Counted from the first letter of the stretch, positions 1-8,333 are shown. The stretch is DNA of 35,867 bases from JBFELU01 sp041551965 (GCA_041551965.1 JBFELU010000021.1:1-35867), one strand, 5' to 3'. Notes: generated from the letters alone by a model not told the origin. A program made the numbers and translations.

Positions 1-236
1 AGAAGGTCAACGACCGGTTGCTCGCCGAGGACGTGCTCCCGGTGATCGACACCGTGGCGATTCTCGCCGAGCGGTTCGCGTACCAGACGATCGACCTACT
101 TCCCGAACCGTGGCCGGATGGAGTCCAGGCAGAGCTCGGCAGAGCGAGGCTCGATCTCGATGGCGGAGATCCCGAGAACGCCATCAGGCACTTCCGGAAC
201 GCCTGGAGGATCGCCCAGAACGCACTGCTCCCATAG
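1..236 (+). CDS. C-terminal end of an unknown protein (5' truncated)
   Basis: The reading frame is open from the first bases (frame starting at base 3) and ends at TAG 234-236, giving about 77 residues with the start outside the window. The visible part is mostly predicted helix. Its end (about residues 45-77), with a DGGDPENAIRHF stretch, resembles the repeat-like helical tails that close some secreted or multidomain proteins, but I do not recognise a family. No catalytic motif is visible. The potassium-channel gene follows 36 bases downstream on the same strand, so the two could be co-transcribed. Function unknown; the coding call rests on the clean open frame and its fit to the surrounding codon use. 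Confidence 0.55.
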   Translation, partial: KVNDRLLAEDVLPVIDTVAILAERFAYQTIDLLPEPWPDGVQAELGRARLDLDGGDPENAIRHFRNAWRIAQNALLP

Positions 237-272
237 ACCGGTCGACGAATCATCGACAGCGGAGTCTGGAAC

Positions 273-1541
273 ATGTGGAGGCGACGGCCGACGCTCTGGC
301 GGTCCTGGGACGCAGTGATCGCCGCCGCCGCGACTGCTGCAGCCCTGCATGCTCCCGCCATCCTGGTGCTGGACGTCCCGGTGCGCGGCGGTGTCGTCGT
401 GCTGGAGTCGCTGATCACGATCTTGCTCGTCGTCGACGTCGCAGTGCGCCATCGGCGCCGCCACACCCCGGAGAACCTCACCCTGGAGGCGGTGCGAGTC
501 CGGCGCGGCGGGCACGCCACCGGACTGGCGATCGACGTTCTGGCCGCCGTGCCCGTGGTCCTGATCTTCGGAGCCGCCACACCCTGGCAGCTCCTGCGGC
601 TCCTCAAGCTGATCCGGGTGGCGCAGTTCATGCGCCAATGGCGCTACCGGGCGGTCGAGCGGGCCAACCTGCTGCGCCTCGTCTTCTTCCTCTACTGGAT
701 GGGACTCACAACCCACTGGGTCGCCTGCGGCTGGATCTCGCTCCACGACTCCAACGGCACCGATGACCTCTGGAGCCGGTATGTGGATGGGCTCTACTGG
801 TGCGTCACCACACTGAGCACGGTCGGCTACGGGGACGTCACCCCGGACACCCAGGAACAGAAGATCTTCACGATGGCCGTCATGATCCTCGGGGTCGGGT
901 TCTACGGTTTCGTCATCGGCAACATCGCCACGATCCTGGTCAACCTGGACCCGGCGCGCGTCAACCATCTCCAGCGAATGGAGCAGCTGGTCGCCTTCAT
1001 GAACTACCGCGAGGTCCCCTCCCACCTGCGGGATCGCAGCATCGAGTATTACCGCTACCTGTGGCAGAAGCGGTTGGACCACGACGAATCGGAGGTGCTC
1101 GGCCGGTTGCCACCATCGCTCCGAATCGAGGTCGCAATGTTCCTCAATCGCGATCTCATCAAGAGCGTCCCCATGTTCCGCAACGCCAGCGACGCCTTCG
1201 TACGGGAGGTGGCCCTGGAGCTGCGACCCCTGGTGCTGATGCCCGGCGACTACGCGGTGCACGCCGGTGATCGAGGCCGAGCCATGTTCTTCGTCACTCG
1301 CGGGGAACTCGAAGTGCTCTCGGCCGATGGGCAGACCGTGCTCCGCACCCTCTCGGAGGGGGATTTCTTCGGTGAGATCTCGCTGCTCTTCGGGGAGACC
1401 AGGACTGCGAGCGTGCGCGCCATGGAGTATTGCGACCTCTACCGGCTCGACCGGCAGCTCTTCGAGCGGATCATCGAACGCTACCCCGAGGTCGCCGCAG
1501 AGATCAGGGACGTCGCCGCAACACGCCGCTCCAACATCTGA
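273..1541 (+). CDS. Cyclic-nucleotide-gated type potassium channel (6TM + CNBD)
   Basis: A 422-residue membrane channel predicted to conduct K+ and to be gated by a cytoplasmic cyclic-nucleotide-binding domain. Hydrophobic segments cover about residues 14-34, 42-58, 84-100, 132-157 and 198-224. A basic S4-like stretch (LLRLLKLIRVAQF) lies near 107-119. The selectivity filter TVGYGD is at 183-188 between the last two membrane helices. A helical C-linker (about 228-298) leads into a CNBD (about 300-412) with the phosphate-binding cassette FGEISLLFGETRTA; E368, R377 and T378 are the expected ligand contacts. ATG 273 has GGAG eight bases upstream. No adenylate or guanylate cyclase is visible nearby, so the ligand (cAMP or cGMP) cannot be assigned. 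Family call firm; voltage dependence is inferred only from the basic S4. Confidence 0.93.
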   Translation: MWRRRPTLWRSWDAVIAAAATAAALHAPAILVLDVPVRGGVVVLESLITILLVVDVAVRHRRRHTPENLTLEAVRVRRGGHATGLAIDVLAAVPVVLIFGAATPWQLLRLLKLIRVAQFMRQWRYRAVERANLLRLVFFLYWMGLTTHWVACGWISLHDSNGTDDLWSRYVDGLYWCVTTLSTVGYGDVTPDTQEQKIFTMAVMILGVGFYGFVIGNIATILVNLDPARVNHLQRMEQLVAFMNYREVPSHLRDRSIEYYRYLWQKRLDHDESEVLGRLPPSLRIEVAMFLNRDLIKSVPMFRNASDAFVREVALELRPLVLMPGDYAVHAGDRGRAMFFVTRGELEVLSADGQTVLRTLSEGDFFGEISLLFGETRTASVRAMEYCDLYRLDRQLFERIIERYPEVAAEIRDVAATRRSNI

Positions 1542-1574
1542 GCCCGCTCCGGACGCCTCTTGAATCCGGCCCGC

Positions 1575-1580
1575 TAGGGT
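1575..1580 (+). promoter_or_regulatory. Candidate -10 box (TAGGGT) for the leader ORF/pterin dehydratase
   Basis: TAGGGT fits the actinobacterial TAnnnT -10 pattern and lies 29 bases before the leader ORF ATG at 1610. That ORF has its own strong Shine-Dalgarno (AAGGAGAGG, 1592-1600). No convincing -35 is visible. The same TAGG-type box occurs before several other starts in this window. Confidence 0.4.
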
Positions 1581-1609
1581 CCTTTCACCCGAAGGAGAGG
1601 CCCGCCACC

Positions 1610-1675
1610 ATGATCCGCCAGGACGCAACGAGCACCCCCCAAGGCCGAAACCCGAGCGGTACCGCCGGGCGGTGA
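1610..1675 (+). CDS. Small leader ORF (21 aa) overlapping the pterin dehydratase start
   Basis: ATG 1610 is preceded at good spacing by AAGGAGAGG, the best ribosome-binding site of this locus. The ORF encodes 21 residues (begins MIRQDATSTPQ) and ends with TGA 1673-1675. That TGA overlaps the GTG (1672-1674) that opens the dehydratase frame as GTGA, the same four-base coupling used by many gene pairs in this window. The dehydratase has no ribosome-binding site of its own, so coupled translation from this leader is a reasonable inference. The peptide shows no recognisable domain. It may be a real micro-protein, a translational coupler, or chance. Confidence 0.4.
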   Translation: MIRQDATSTPQGRNPSGTAGR

Positions 1676-1956
1676 CCATGCCGACACCACTCACCGACAT
1701 CGAGAAGACCGCGCTGATCGAGGCTCACCCCGACTGGACCCTGGACGGGGAAGTGATCGCCCGCACGTTCCGGTTTGGCGACTTCAACGAGGCCGTGGGG
1801 TTCGTGATGCGGGTGGCCCTCGCCGCCGAGGTCGCCGACCACCACCCCGACATCGACATCCGCTGGAACCGGGTGACGCTGGCGCTGTCCACTCACTCCG
1901 AAGGGGCCCTCACCGATCTCGATCGCGATCTCGTGGAGACGATCGACGCCTTCTGA
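1672..1956 (+). CDS. phhB: 4a-hydroxytetrahydrobiopterin dehydratase (PCD/DCoH family)
   Basis: A 94-residue protein of the pterin-4a-carbinolamine dehydratase family, which dehydrates 4a-hydroxytetrahydropterin so the cofactor of aromatic amino acid hydroxylases can be recycled. The family signature is intact: H57-H58-P59, W65, H75 and D84 at the standard spacing. Length is typical for a stand-alone PCD. GTG 1672 overlaps the leader ORF stop; ATG 1678 two codons later is an equally good start. No aromatic amino acid hydroxylase is in the window, and in bacteria without one these proteins are proposed to act in molybdopterin or other pterin metabolism, so the in vivo substrate is uncertain. 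Its TGA directly abuts the convergent stop of era with no spacer. Confidence 0.9.
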   Translation: MTMPTPLTDIEKTALIEAHPDWTLDGEVIARTFRFGDFNEAVGFVMRVALAAEVADHHPDIDIRWNRVTLALSTHSEGALTDLDRDLVETIDAF

Positions 1957-2829
1957 TCACATCCCGAGGCGCTCGATCATGGGAGGACGTCGCTGCCAGT
2001 CCTTCTCGACGCGAACCCGGAGGTCCAGAAAGACCCGGGCTCCCAGGAGGGCCTCGATCTCGCCGCGGGCCTCCGTGCCGGCCTCCTTGAGCAAGGAACC
2101 ACCCTTGCCGATCACGATGCCCTTCTGTGAGGCACGCTCCACGATGAGCCGGGCCGACACCCGCACGACCCCGTTTTCCTGGGTCACGATCTCAGCGACG
2201 TCGACCGCCAGCGAGTGGGGCAACTCGTCGCGCAGCCGGGCCAAGAACTTCTCCCGGACCAACTCACCGATCAGGAACTCCTCGGGCTGGTCGGTGCGAG
2301 TCCCCGGCGGGAAGAACGCCGGCCCCTCGTCGAGCAGCTCGCGGAGCTCGGTCACCACCGGTTCCAGGTTCTCCCCCCGCAGCGCGCTCAACGGCACGTA
2401 TGCGGCGAAGTCCCATTCGGCGGCCTCCGCCAGCTGCTCGGTGACGGTGCCCTTCGAAGCGGCGTCCACTTTGTTGACGACCACCACCACCGGGGTCCCC
2501 GCCTCGGTGAGGCGCTCGGCGATCAGACGGTCGCCGGGCCCGATCCGCTGGGTGGCATCGAGGACGAAGACGACGGCGTCGGAATCGGCGAGCGAACCCT
2601 CCACCAGTCGATTGAGCCGCTCCCCGAGGGCGGTCCGGGGACGATGGAGCCCGGGAGTGTCGATGAGGACGATCTGGAGATCATCGGCATCGAGGATCCC
2701 CCGGATCGTGTTGCGCGTGGTCTGCGGCCGGGGCGAGGTGATCGCTACCTTGTCCCCCACCAGGGCGTTCACCAGCGTCGACTTGCCGACATTGGGACGC
2801 CCGACGACGGCGACGAAACCCGACTTCAC
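1957..2829 (-). CDS. era: GTPase Era
   Basis: 290 residues, the usual size for Era, a GTPase that binds the 3' end of 16S rRNA and assists 30S assembly. G1 is GRPNVGKST (10-18), the switch region PQTTRN is at 35-40, G3 DTPG at 57-60, G4 NKVD at 119-122 and G5 SAL at 148-150. The C-terminal KH domain carries GIVIGKGG at 237-244. The start is GTG 2829, overlapping the TGA of the upstream CorC-like gene as GTGA. It is the last gene of the overlapping series phoH, 7TM-HD, ybeY, corC-like, era, an order common in bacteria. Confidence 0.97.
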   Translation of the reverse strand: MKSGFVAVVGRPNVGKSTLVNALVGDKVAITSPRPQTTRNTIRGILDADDLQIVLIDTPGLHRPRTALGERLNRLVEGSLADSDAVVFVLDATQRIGPGDRLIAERLTEAGTPVVVVVNKVDAASKGTVTEQLAEAAEWDFAAYVPLSALRGENLEPVVTELRELLDEGPAFFPPGTRTDQPEEFLIGELVREKFLARLRDELPHSLAVDVAEIVTQENGVVRVSARLIVERASQKGIVIGKGGSLLKEAGTEARGEIEALLGARVFLDLRVRVEKDWQRRPPMIERLGM

Positions 2830-3992
2830 CGGCGGCTCACACGAACCGTGGCGACCCGCCGGCCCTGGACCCGCTCGGCGACGAACAGCAGCCGGTCGTA
2901 CTCGAACGACTCACCCTCTCGGGGCACCCGTCCCGCCAGGCCGAGCACCAGACCCCCGACGGTATCCCAGTCCTCATCGGGGAGCTCCACCTCGGTGAGA
3001 TCCGACAGGTCGTCGACCGGGAGGCGGGCGTCGACGAGGAACCCGCCGTCGGGCAGGCTGGTGACCATCGGCTCCTCAACGTCGTACTCGTCGACGATCT
3101 CGCCGACGATCTCCTCCACGAGATCCTCGATCGTCACCAACCCGGCGGTGCTGCCGAACTCGTCCACCACCATCGCCAGGTGGACCTTGTCCGCCTGGAG
3201 CTCCCGGAGCAGCTGCAACACCCGCTTGGTCTCCGGCACGAAGGATGCTTCTCTCATGATCTCGGTGACCGGCTTGGGGCCCTCGCCGGAGTCCATCAAT
3301 CGCAGCAGGTCCTTGGCGTAGAGGACACCGAGGACGTCGTCGAGCCCTTCGCCGGTGACCGGAACCCGGGAAGTCCCCTCGGCGATCACCACATCGAGGG
3401 CGTGATCGGTGTCGGAATCGGCGGGCACCGTCACCATGTCGGTACGGGGAACCATCACCTCTCGAACGATGGCGTCGGTGAAATCGAGGACCGACGAGAT
3501 CAGCTCCATCTCCTCGGCGTCCTGGGACGACGTCTCCTCCTCCTCCCCGTTCTCATCGTCCTCGACGATCAGATCGGTGGCCCGCTCGCCGGCCCGCACC
3601 GCCATCTCGAGCAGCCGGGAGAAGCGGTAGGCGGGGGTGCGGGGCCGTGCCCGACCGAACGCTCTCGGGAGGGAGTCGGCGGCCAGCACCAGGAGCACCC
3701 CGAGACCCAGCAGGGCCGCCGCCAGGGGCCAGCCCGAGAACAGCGCGGTCATGGCCCAGGATGCGGGGATGGCGGCGGTGACCAGCAAGGCGGCGTGGAT
3801 CAGACCGAGTGACGGCTGGAGCGTGGCCCGCTCCTCGAGCAGGGCGGCCACCCGGGCCGCCCCTCGGCTGCCTTCGGCGGCGTCGTGGAGAGCGTCGGCG
3901 CGCGGGGTGCGCACCAGCGACGCCCCACCGAAGCGCAGAGTGGCGGCGGCGATCGTGACGACGAGCGAGAAGCCGAGTGCCAAGCCCGTCAT
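2826..3992 (-). CDS. CorC/HlyC-family protein (DUF21 + CBS pair + CorC_HlyC domain)
   Basis: 388 residues. The N-terminal 125 residues contain hydrophobic segments at about 1-20, 62-85 and 88-105, matching a rather short, divergent DUF21/CNNM membrane domain. A CBS-domain pair follows (about 168-290), containing REVMVPRTDM and VVDEFGSTAGLVTIEDLVEE, the hallmark of this family. The CorC_HlyC domain (about 300-388) ends the protein. Members are membrane proteins linked to Mg2+/Co2+ efflux or resistance; no haemolysin function should be inferred. The ATG at 3992 overlaps the ybeY stop (ATGA) and the TGA overlaps the era start, so translation is probably coupled. Confidence 0.92.
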   Translation of the reverse strand: MTGLALGFSLVVTIAAATLRFGGASLVRTPRADALHDAAEGSRGAARVAALLEERATLQPSLGLIHAALLVTAAIPASWAMTALFSGWPLAAALLGLGVLLVLAADSLPRAFGRARPRTPAYRFSRLLEMAVRAGERATDLIVEDDENGEEEETSSQDAEEMELISSVLDFTDAIVREVMVPRTDMVTVPADSDTDHALDVVIAEGTSRVPVTGEGLDDVLGVLYAKDLLRLMDSGEGPKPVTEIMREASFVPETKRVLQLLRELQADKVHLAMVVDEFGSTAGLVTIEDLVEEIVGEIVDEYDVEEPMVTSLPDGGFLVDARLPVDDLSDLTEVELPDEDWDTVGGLVLGLAGRVPREGESFEYDRLLFVAERVQGRRVATVRVSRR

Positions 3993-4453
3993 ACCGGATC
4001 CCTTCCCGCCCCTGCCAGGAGTTCCCGCTCCCGCTGCTCCATCTGCTCCGCGGCCCGGTCGTCAGCGTGGTCGTAGCCGAGGAGATGAAGAATGCCATGG
4101 GCAACGAGCAGGTGCATCCAGTCGTCGAAGGGCCGGCCCTCCTCCTCGGCGTGGCCCTTGATGACCGACGGGCACAGGAACACGTCGCCGAGGGCGACCG
4201 GCGGGTCGTTGGCCATCCGGGTCGGAGGATGGCCCGGCGTGAGCTCGCTCACCGGAAACGCGAGCACGTCCGTCGGACCCCGACGATTCATGAAGGCCCG
4301 GTTGTATTCGGCCATCTGTTCCGGTCCGACCAGCACGATGGCGACCTCCGTCTCGGGCGGCAGGCCCTCGTCGCCCAGCACGAAAGACGCAAAGGATCGC
4401 AGGGCGGCGCCGTCGAGGGGCTCGTCCTGCTCATCGCTGAGGAACACGTTCAC
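3989..4453 (-). CDS. ybeY: Endoribonuclease YbeY
   Basis: 154 residues. YbeY is a single-strand metallo-endoribonuclease involved in 16S rRNA 3' maturation and ribosome quality control. The zinc motif HGILHLLGYDH at 119-129 supplies the three metal-binding histidines H119, H123 and H129. The upstream part includes the family-typical NRAFMNRRGPTDVLAFP segment (51-67). GTG 4453 overlaps the TGA of the 7TM-HD gene. Its place beside phoH and era is the conserved bacterial arrangement and supports a ribosome maturation role. Confidence 0.96.
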   Translation of the reverse strand: MNVFLSDEQDEPLDGAALRSFASFVLGDEGLPPETEVAIVLVGPEQMAEYNRAFMNRRGPTDVLAFPVSELTPGHPPTRMANDPPVALGDVFLCPSVIKGHAEEEGRPFDDWMHLLVAHGILHLLGYDHADDRAAEQMEQRERELLAGAGRDPV

Positions 4454-6795
4454 GCCGGCCGCCTGGCCCCCGGCTCCGGGAAGCCCGGGTACGGAATTCG
4501 AGTGTGGTAGTAGCCGATCAGGGCGTCGACGAAAGCCTCCTTGATGAGAGTGAGCTCACCAAACGTCACGTCGGATTCCTCCAACTGCCCATCCTCCACC
4601 TTCTCGGTGATGACCTGCTCCACCAACTTGCGGATGCCCTCGCTCGTCGGATCCTCATGCTGCACCATCGAGCGGGTCGCCGCCTCGGTGGCGTCGGACA
4701 TCATCACGATCACCATCTCCTTCGACTTCGGCTTCCGTCCCCGGTGCCGGAAGTCGATCGGATCGATCTGATCGTCGCCCAGAGCGTCGATCGCCTTGTG
4801 ATAGAAGTAGCGCATCAGGCTGGTGCCGTGATGGGTGAGGATCCCTTGTGCCACATCAGGTGGGATCCCGTACCGGCGGGCGAGCCGCAACCCCTCGGCG
4901 ACATGCGACCGGATGATCGCCGCGGATTCGGTGGGCGGCAGGGCGTCGTGGGGGTTGGAGACGCCGAACTGGTTCTCGACGAAGTACTGCGGCGACACCG
5001 TCTTGCCGAGGTCGTGGTAATAGGCCATCGCCTGAGCCAACAACGGATTGCCGCCGACGGCCCGGGCGGCCTTGCCGGCCAAGTTGCCGACGAGGATCGA
5101 GTGGTTGAACGTTCCCGGCGCCTCCTCCTCGATGAGCCGCAGGGCGGGGTGGTTCCGGTCGGTCAGGTCGAGGAGCGTCTGCGTCGTGGTGATCCCGAAC
5201 ACCGCCGAGAGGAAGGGCAGAACACCCAGCGCCACCACCCCGGCCACCAGCCCGGCGCCAGTACCAAAGAGGGTGGACAGCACGATGGCGTCGGTGCCGT
5301 AGAACCACCAGGCGATCGTCGCCGCCAGCGGGGCGTGGAGGATGGCGCTGTAGACCACGGCGAGGTTCAGCTGGGTCCGCGTCGAGACCGCCGAGACCAA
5401 CGGAATCGGAGCGAGCGTGGCGACGGTCGCAAACACGGTCAGAGCCACATCGCCGGTTGCCAGTCCGGTAAACGCACCGATCGGGGCCGCCATCACGACG
5501 GCGGTGCGGTTGTCGAAGAGGTTGGCGGCCAGATACCCGAACAAGGCCGTCGGCAGTAGGAACCCGAGTTCGACGCGATCCCGGGCGACCAACTCGGGGG
5601 TACGCGCCACCAACGCCGCCAGCACCACCAGGAATCCGAACAGCGCCAACAGCTTCAGCTTCTCCCAATGGGTGGGGCCGAGGCGCCACAGGAAGAAGAT
5701 GGCGATCACGGCGATCAGGCCGGCTGCGGCCGCCATCGCCCACAACGAGATGGTGTCCTCCGGGGGCTGCAGCAAGTCGAGTTGCAGGATCGCCTCGAGT
5801 TGGGTCGGTGTCACCAGCTCGCCGGCCCGCACGATCACCTCGCCGGTGACATAGGCAACGGTGACCTCGGTGACCGCAGCGGCGGCCTCTTCCCGGGCCG
5901 CTTCGGTGGCGGCGAAGTCGTGGAAGAGATTCGCCTGCAGGGTCACCGCCACCAGGTCGGCGATGGCCGCCTCCACCGCGTCTCGCTCCTCCGGCGGAAG
6001 ATCGCGCAGGAGGATCAGGTTGGGGGGATCCGTCACCAGTTCATTGCGAACGGTGGCGAGCTCGGTGGGGAGGATCCCCTCTTCGAGCATGCCGCTGGCC
6101 AGCGTGAGTGCCTCATCCTCGACGAAGCGGAAGAAGGTCTGCTCCTCGTCGGCGGCCCGCCCGATGTCGTCGTTCACGACGTCGACGATCGTGGCGATCG
6201 TCTCCGCCCGGAAGAGCGGGTGCCGTTGGCGCAGCACGATGATCTGATCTTCCCGCGGCGGCGGGGGCAGCGTGGTGGTCGTGGTGGTCGATGAGGTGGA
6301 GGACGTCGTGGTCTCCTCCACCACCTCGCCGTCTTCCGGCGGCAGGGTCGTCGAGGTCGTCGTGGAGGTCGTGGTCGTCTCTTCCCCAGTGCCCTCACTC
6401 GTCGTCGTATCGTCGACGACCGGTGGTTCCGTGGTGATCGGCGGCGTGATCGCGTCGGGATCCTCCGGCGGCGGGATCGGCTCGGCGACGTCCTCGGCAT
6501 CGGCGAAGAAATCCTGGAGGCTCGCCAGGACCGCCGCGGTGGCCTCCGGATCGTCGCCGTACACATCCTCGACCGCCAACGAGGCCGTCGCCCTGGCGGC
6601 ATCGGTCGCCTCCTCGTCGACGACCTCGACGCCGTTGGTGGCGCTGAAGGTCTCCGGGGCGGGCTGGCCGACGGACAGCTGGATCGGGTCGGCCTCCTCG
6701 CCGCGACCGGCGACGAGCACCAAGGCGGTGAAGACGATGGTCATCGCAACGACCACCGTCCGGAGGAATCCGGACGCTACGGCTGCGGGTCTCAT
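4450..6795 (-). CDS. 7TM-HD (PgpH-like) HDIG phosphohydrolase with Thr-rich extracellular spacer
   Basis: 781 residues. One N-terminal membrane helix (about 14-30) is followed by a large extracytoplasmic domain (31-350), a multi-helix membrane region (about 353-538) and a cytoplasmic HD domain (about 548-745). HD residues visible are H565 (TFNHS), H594-D595 (YYHDLGK), H631 and H655-H656 (THHG). PgpH-type members hydrolyse cyclic di-AMP, so that substrate is inferred by family, not shown. The extracellular domain carries a Pro/Thr/Ser low-complexity stretch at about 110-180 with runs of Thr and acidic spacers, absent from typical PgpH and perhaps a flexible or glycosylated linker. ATG 6795 overlaps the phoH stop; its own stop overlaps ybeY. 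Confidence 0.9.
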   Translation of the reverse strand: MRPAAVASGFLRTVVVAMTIVFTALVLVAGRGEEADPIQLSVGQPAPETFSATNGVEVVDEEATDAARATASLAVEDVYGDDPEATAAVLASLQDFFADAEDVAEPIPPPEDPDAITPPITTEPPVVDDTTTSEGTGEETTTTSTTTSTTLPPEDGEVVEETTTSSTSSTTTTTTLPPPPREDQIIVLRQRHPLFRAETIATIVDVVNDDIGRAADEEQTFFRFVEDEALTLASGMLEEGILPTELATVRNELVTDPPNLILLRDLPPEERDAVEAAIADLVAVTLQANLFHDFAATEAAREEAAAAVTEVTVAYVTGEVIVRAGELVTPTQLEAILQLDLLQPPEDTISLWAMAAAAGLIAVIAIFFLWRLGPTHWEKLKLLALFGFLVVLAALVARTPELVARDRVELGFLLPTALFGYLAANLFDNRTAVVMAAPIGAFTGLATGDVALTVFATVATLAPIPLVSAVSTRTQLNLAVVYSAILHAPLAATIAWWFYGTDAIVLSTLFGTGAGLVAGVVALGVLPFLSAVFGITTTQTLLDLTDRNHPALRLIEEEAPGTFNHSILVGNLAGKAARAVGGNPLLAQAMAYYHDLGKTVSPQYFVENQFGVSNPHDALPPTESAAIIRSHVAEGLRLARRYGIPPDVAQGILTHHGTSLMRYFYHKAIDALGDDQIDPIDFRHRGRKPKSKEMVIVMMSDATEAATRSMVQHEDPTSEGIRKLVEQVITEKVEDGQLEESDVTFGELTLIKEAFVDALIGYYHTRIPYPGFPEPGARRPA

Positions 6796-7769
6796 TCGCC
6801 CTGCGCTTCCTCCTCGAAGAGGCGGTAGGCCTCCACGATCGACGCCACGATGCGGTGTCGCACCACATCTTCGGCGGTCAGTTCGACGAATGCGACCCCG
6901 GGGATGCCGCGCAGGACCGACCGGGCCTGGCGGAGGCCCGAGCCCCTCCCGGTCGGGAGGTCGACCTGGGTGATGTCGCCGGTGATGATCATCTTGGAAT
7001 TGAAGCCGAGGCGAGTGAGGAACATCTTCATTTGCTCCGGTGAGGTGTTCTGAGCCTCATCGAGCACCACAAAAGCATCGTTGAGGGTCCGACCCCGCAT
7101 GTAGGCGAGGGGGGCGATCTCGATGGTCCCCCGCTCGAGCAGCCGCTGCGTCTCCTCGGGACCCAACATTTCGTAGAGGGCGTCGTAGAGGGGGCGGAGG
7201 TAGGGGTCGACCTTGGCGGCCAGGTCCCCCGGCAAGAACCCCAGCCGCTCCCCCGCCTCGACCGCCGGCCGGGTCAGGATGATGCGGCTGACCGCACCCG
7301 AAGTGAGCGCCTCGACCGCGACCGCCATCGCCAAGTAGGTCTTCCCGGTGCCGGCGGGACCGACGCTGAAGACCACCGTGTTGCGACGAATTGCATCGAG
7401 ATAGTGCTTCTGGTTGAGCGTCTTGGCCCGAACGATCTTGCCCCGGCTCACCGCCACGCCCTCGCTGAAGACCGACGAGGGACTGGGCACATCCGACTTG
7501 ACGAGATCGACGACCCGGCCCACGCGCTCCTCGTCGAGGGCTTGGCCCTCCTGGAGGAGCACGATCAACTCCTGGAAGACGATCTTGACGAGCCGCGCCG
7601 TCTCCGCGGGTGCGGTGATCAGCAGCTCGTCTCCACGAGCCACGATCAGGGCGTCGGAGAAGGAGGCCTCGACGACCTTGAGGAACGCGTCGCGCTGGCC
7701 CAGCAACGCCAGCATCGGCGTCTCGCCGGGGACGCGCAGCTTGACCTCGTTCAACGACGCGCTGGTCAC
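6792..7769 (-). CDS. phoH: PhoH-family ATPase (PhoH/YbeZ type)
   Basis: 325 residues. Walker A GPAGTGKT at 137-144, Walker B VVLDEAQN at 234-241 with D237 and E238, and the LTRPAVEAGERLGFLPG block (165-181) are all intact. The family is an RNA-linked P-loop ATPase, commonly encoded next to ybeY and thought to work with it in RNA metabolism. Start is GTG 7769 with a weak AAGG upstream; a -10 box lies at 7807-7812. It is the first gene of the coupled series that ends with era. Confidence 0.95.
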   Translation of the reverse strand: MTSASLNEVKLRVPGETPMLALLGQRDAFLKVVEASFSDALIVARGDELLITAPAETARLVKIVFQELIVLLQEGQALDEERVGRVVDLVKSDVPSPSSVFSEGVAVSRGKIVRAKTLNQKHYLDAIRRNTVVFSVGPAGTGKTYLAMAVAVEALTSGAVSRIILTRPAVEAGERLGFLPGDLAAKVDPYLRPLYDALYEMLGPEETQRLLERGTIEIAPLAYMRGRTLNDAFVVLDEAQNTSPEQMKMFLTRLGFNSKMIITGDITQVDLPTGRGSGLRQARSVLRGIPGVAFVELTAEDVVRHRIVASIVEAYRLFEEEAQGE

Positions 7770-7806
7770 AGGAAGCCTTGGTGGCGGGGAGTCATGAAGA
7801 CAAGAA

Positions 7807-7812
7807 AGTATA
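7807..7812 (-). promoter_or_regulatory. Candidate -10 box (TATACT) for the phoH-era operon
   Basis: On the minus strand the box reads TATACT within GGTTATACTTTC, 37 bases before the phoH GTG. The expected -35 region (TGGGGT) is poor. The box directly follows the hairpin at 7818-7834. Confidence 0.45.
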
Positions 7813-7817
7813 ACCCC

Positions 7818-7834
7818 GGGGTCGGGGTGACCCC
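7818..7834 (-). terminator. Possible terminator hairpin after the BldD-like gene
   Basis: A perfect 6-bp inverted repeat GGGGTC/GACCCC with a 5-base loop lies 16 bases beyond the BldD-like stop. The downstream tract is T-rich only in part (TTATACTTTCTT) and overlaps the phoH promoter, so it may be a weak or leaky terminator. Confidence 0.35.
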
Positions 7835-7850
7835 AGAGAGCCGGGGCTCA

Positions 7851-8333
7851 TCAGATGTTATCGGTCGTGAGACCCAGTTCGATGAGCTTCTTGTTGAAGG
7901 CTTCCTCGGATTGCTCCAGGAGCAGCGCCAGCAGGCGGAGATCGTCACGCCGGATGGTGAGGACCTTCCCGTTGAAGTCCTGCCTCATCACCTGAATCGA
8001 TCGCAGGAAGCGATCGAACATGTCGGCCTCGGTCCCGGTCAACCGCTCCATGCGGTTGAGGTCGATGGTCACTCCCCCACTCGGCAGCGGGGTCATCGTC
8101 CGTTCGCCCGTTTCCTCCTGGGGGAGGAACTGAGTGATGGGGACCTGGAAGAAGTCGGCGAGCCGCCTCAGCCGAGGCAAGGAAAGGCTCCGCTCCCCCC
8201 GTTCGTAGGCGCCAACCACAGCAGCTTTGAACTCGCCGCTCGACAGACGCTGGACATCCTGAAGCGATAGGCCTCGCTGCTTGCGGATCGACCGAAGCCG
8301 GGCACCCACCAGTTCGTTGTAGGTCGGCTCCAT
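7851..8333 (-). CDS. bldD: BldD-like transcription factor with c-di-GMP-binding motif
   Basis: 160 residues from ATG 8333, chosen because GGAGGGAGGAA precedes it and the product then begins like BldD; a longer frame reaches 8405 but would cover the promoter. The N-terminal XRE-type helix-turn-helix (about 9-68) contains LSLQDVQRLS and VVGAYERGERS, closely matching BldD. The C-terminal domain (about 88-155) carries R117-x-D119, eight residues, then R128-x-x-D131, which is the RxD-X8-RxxD signature that BldD of Streptomyces uses to bind tetrameric cyclic di-GMP. BldD represses development genes there; here the regulon is unknown. It is followed by phoH and preceded by hrcA-dnaJ. No diguanylate cyclase is in the window. 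Confidence 0.88.
   Translation of the reverse strand: MEPTYNELVGARLRSIRKQRGLSLQDVQRLSSGEFKAAVVGAYERGERSLSLPRLRRLADFFQVPITQFLPQEETGERTMTPLPSGGVTIDLNRMERLTGTEADMFDRFLRSIQVMRQDFNGKVLTIRRDDLRLLALLLEQSEEAFNKKLIELGLTTDNI

Noticed and set aside
96..1700. Long minus-strand ORF of 534 aa opposite the potassium channel
   Set aside because: Low-complexity translation without family similarity; it is antisense to a clear channel gene and results from high GC third positions.
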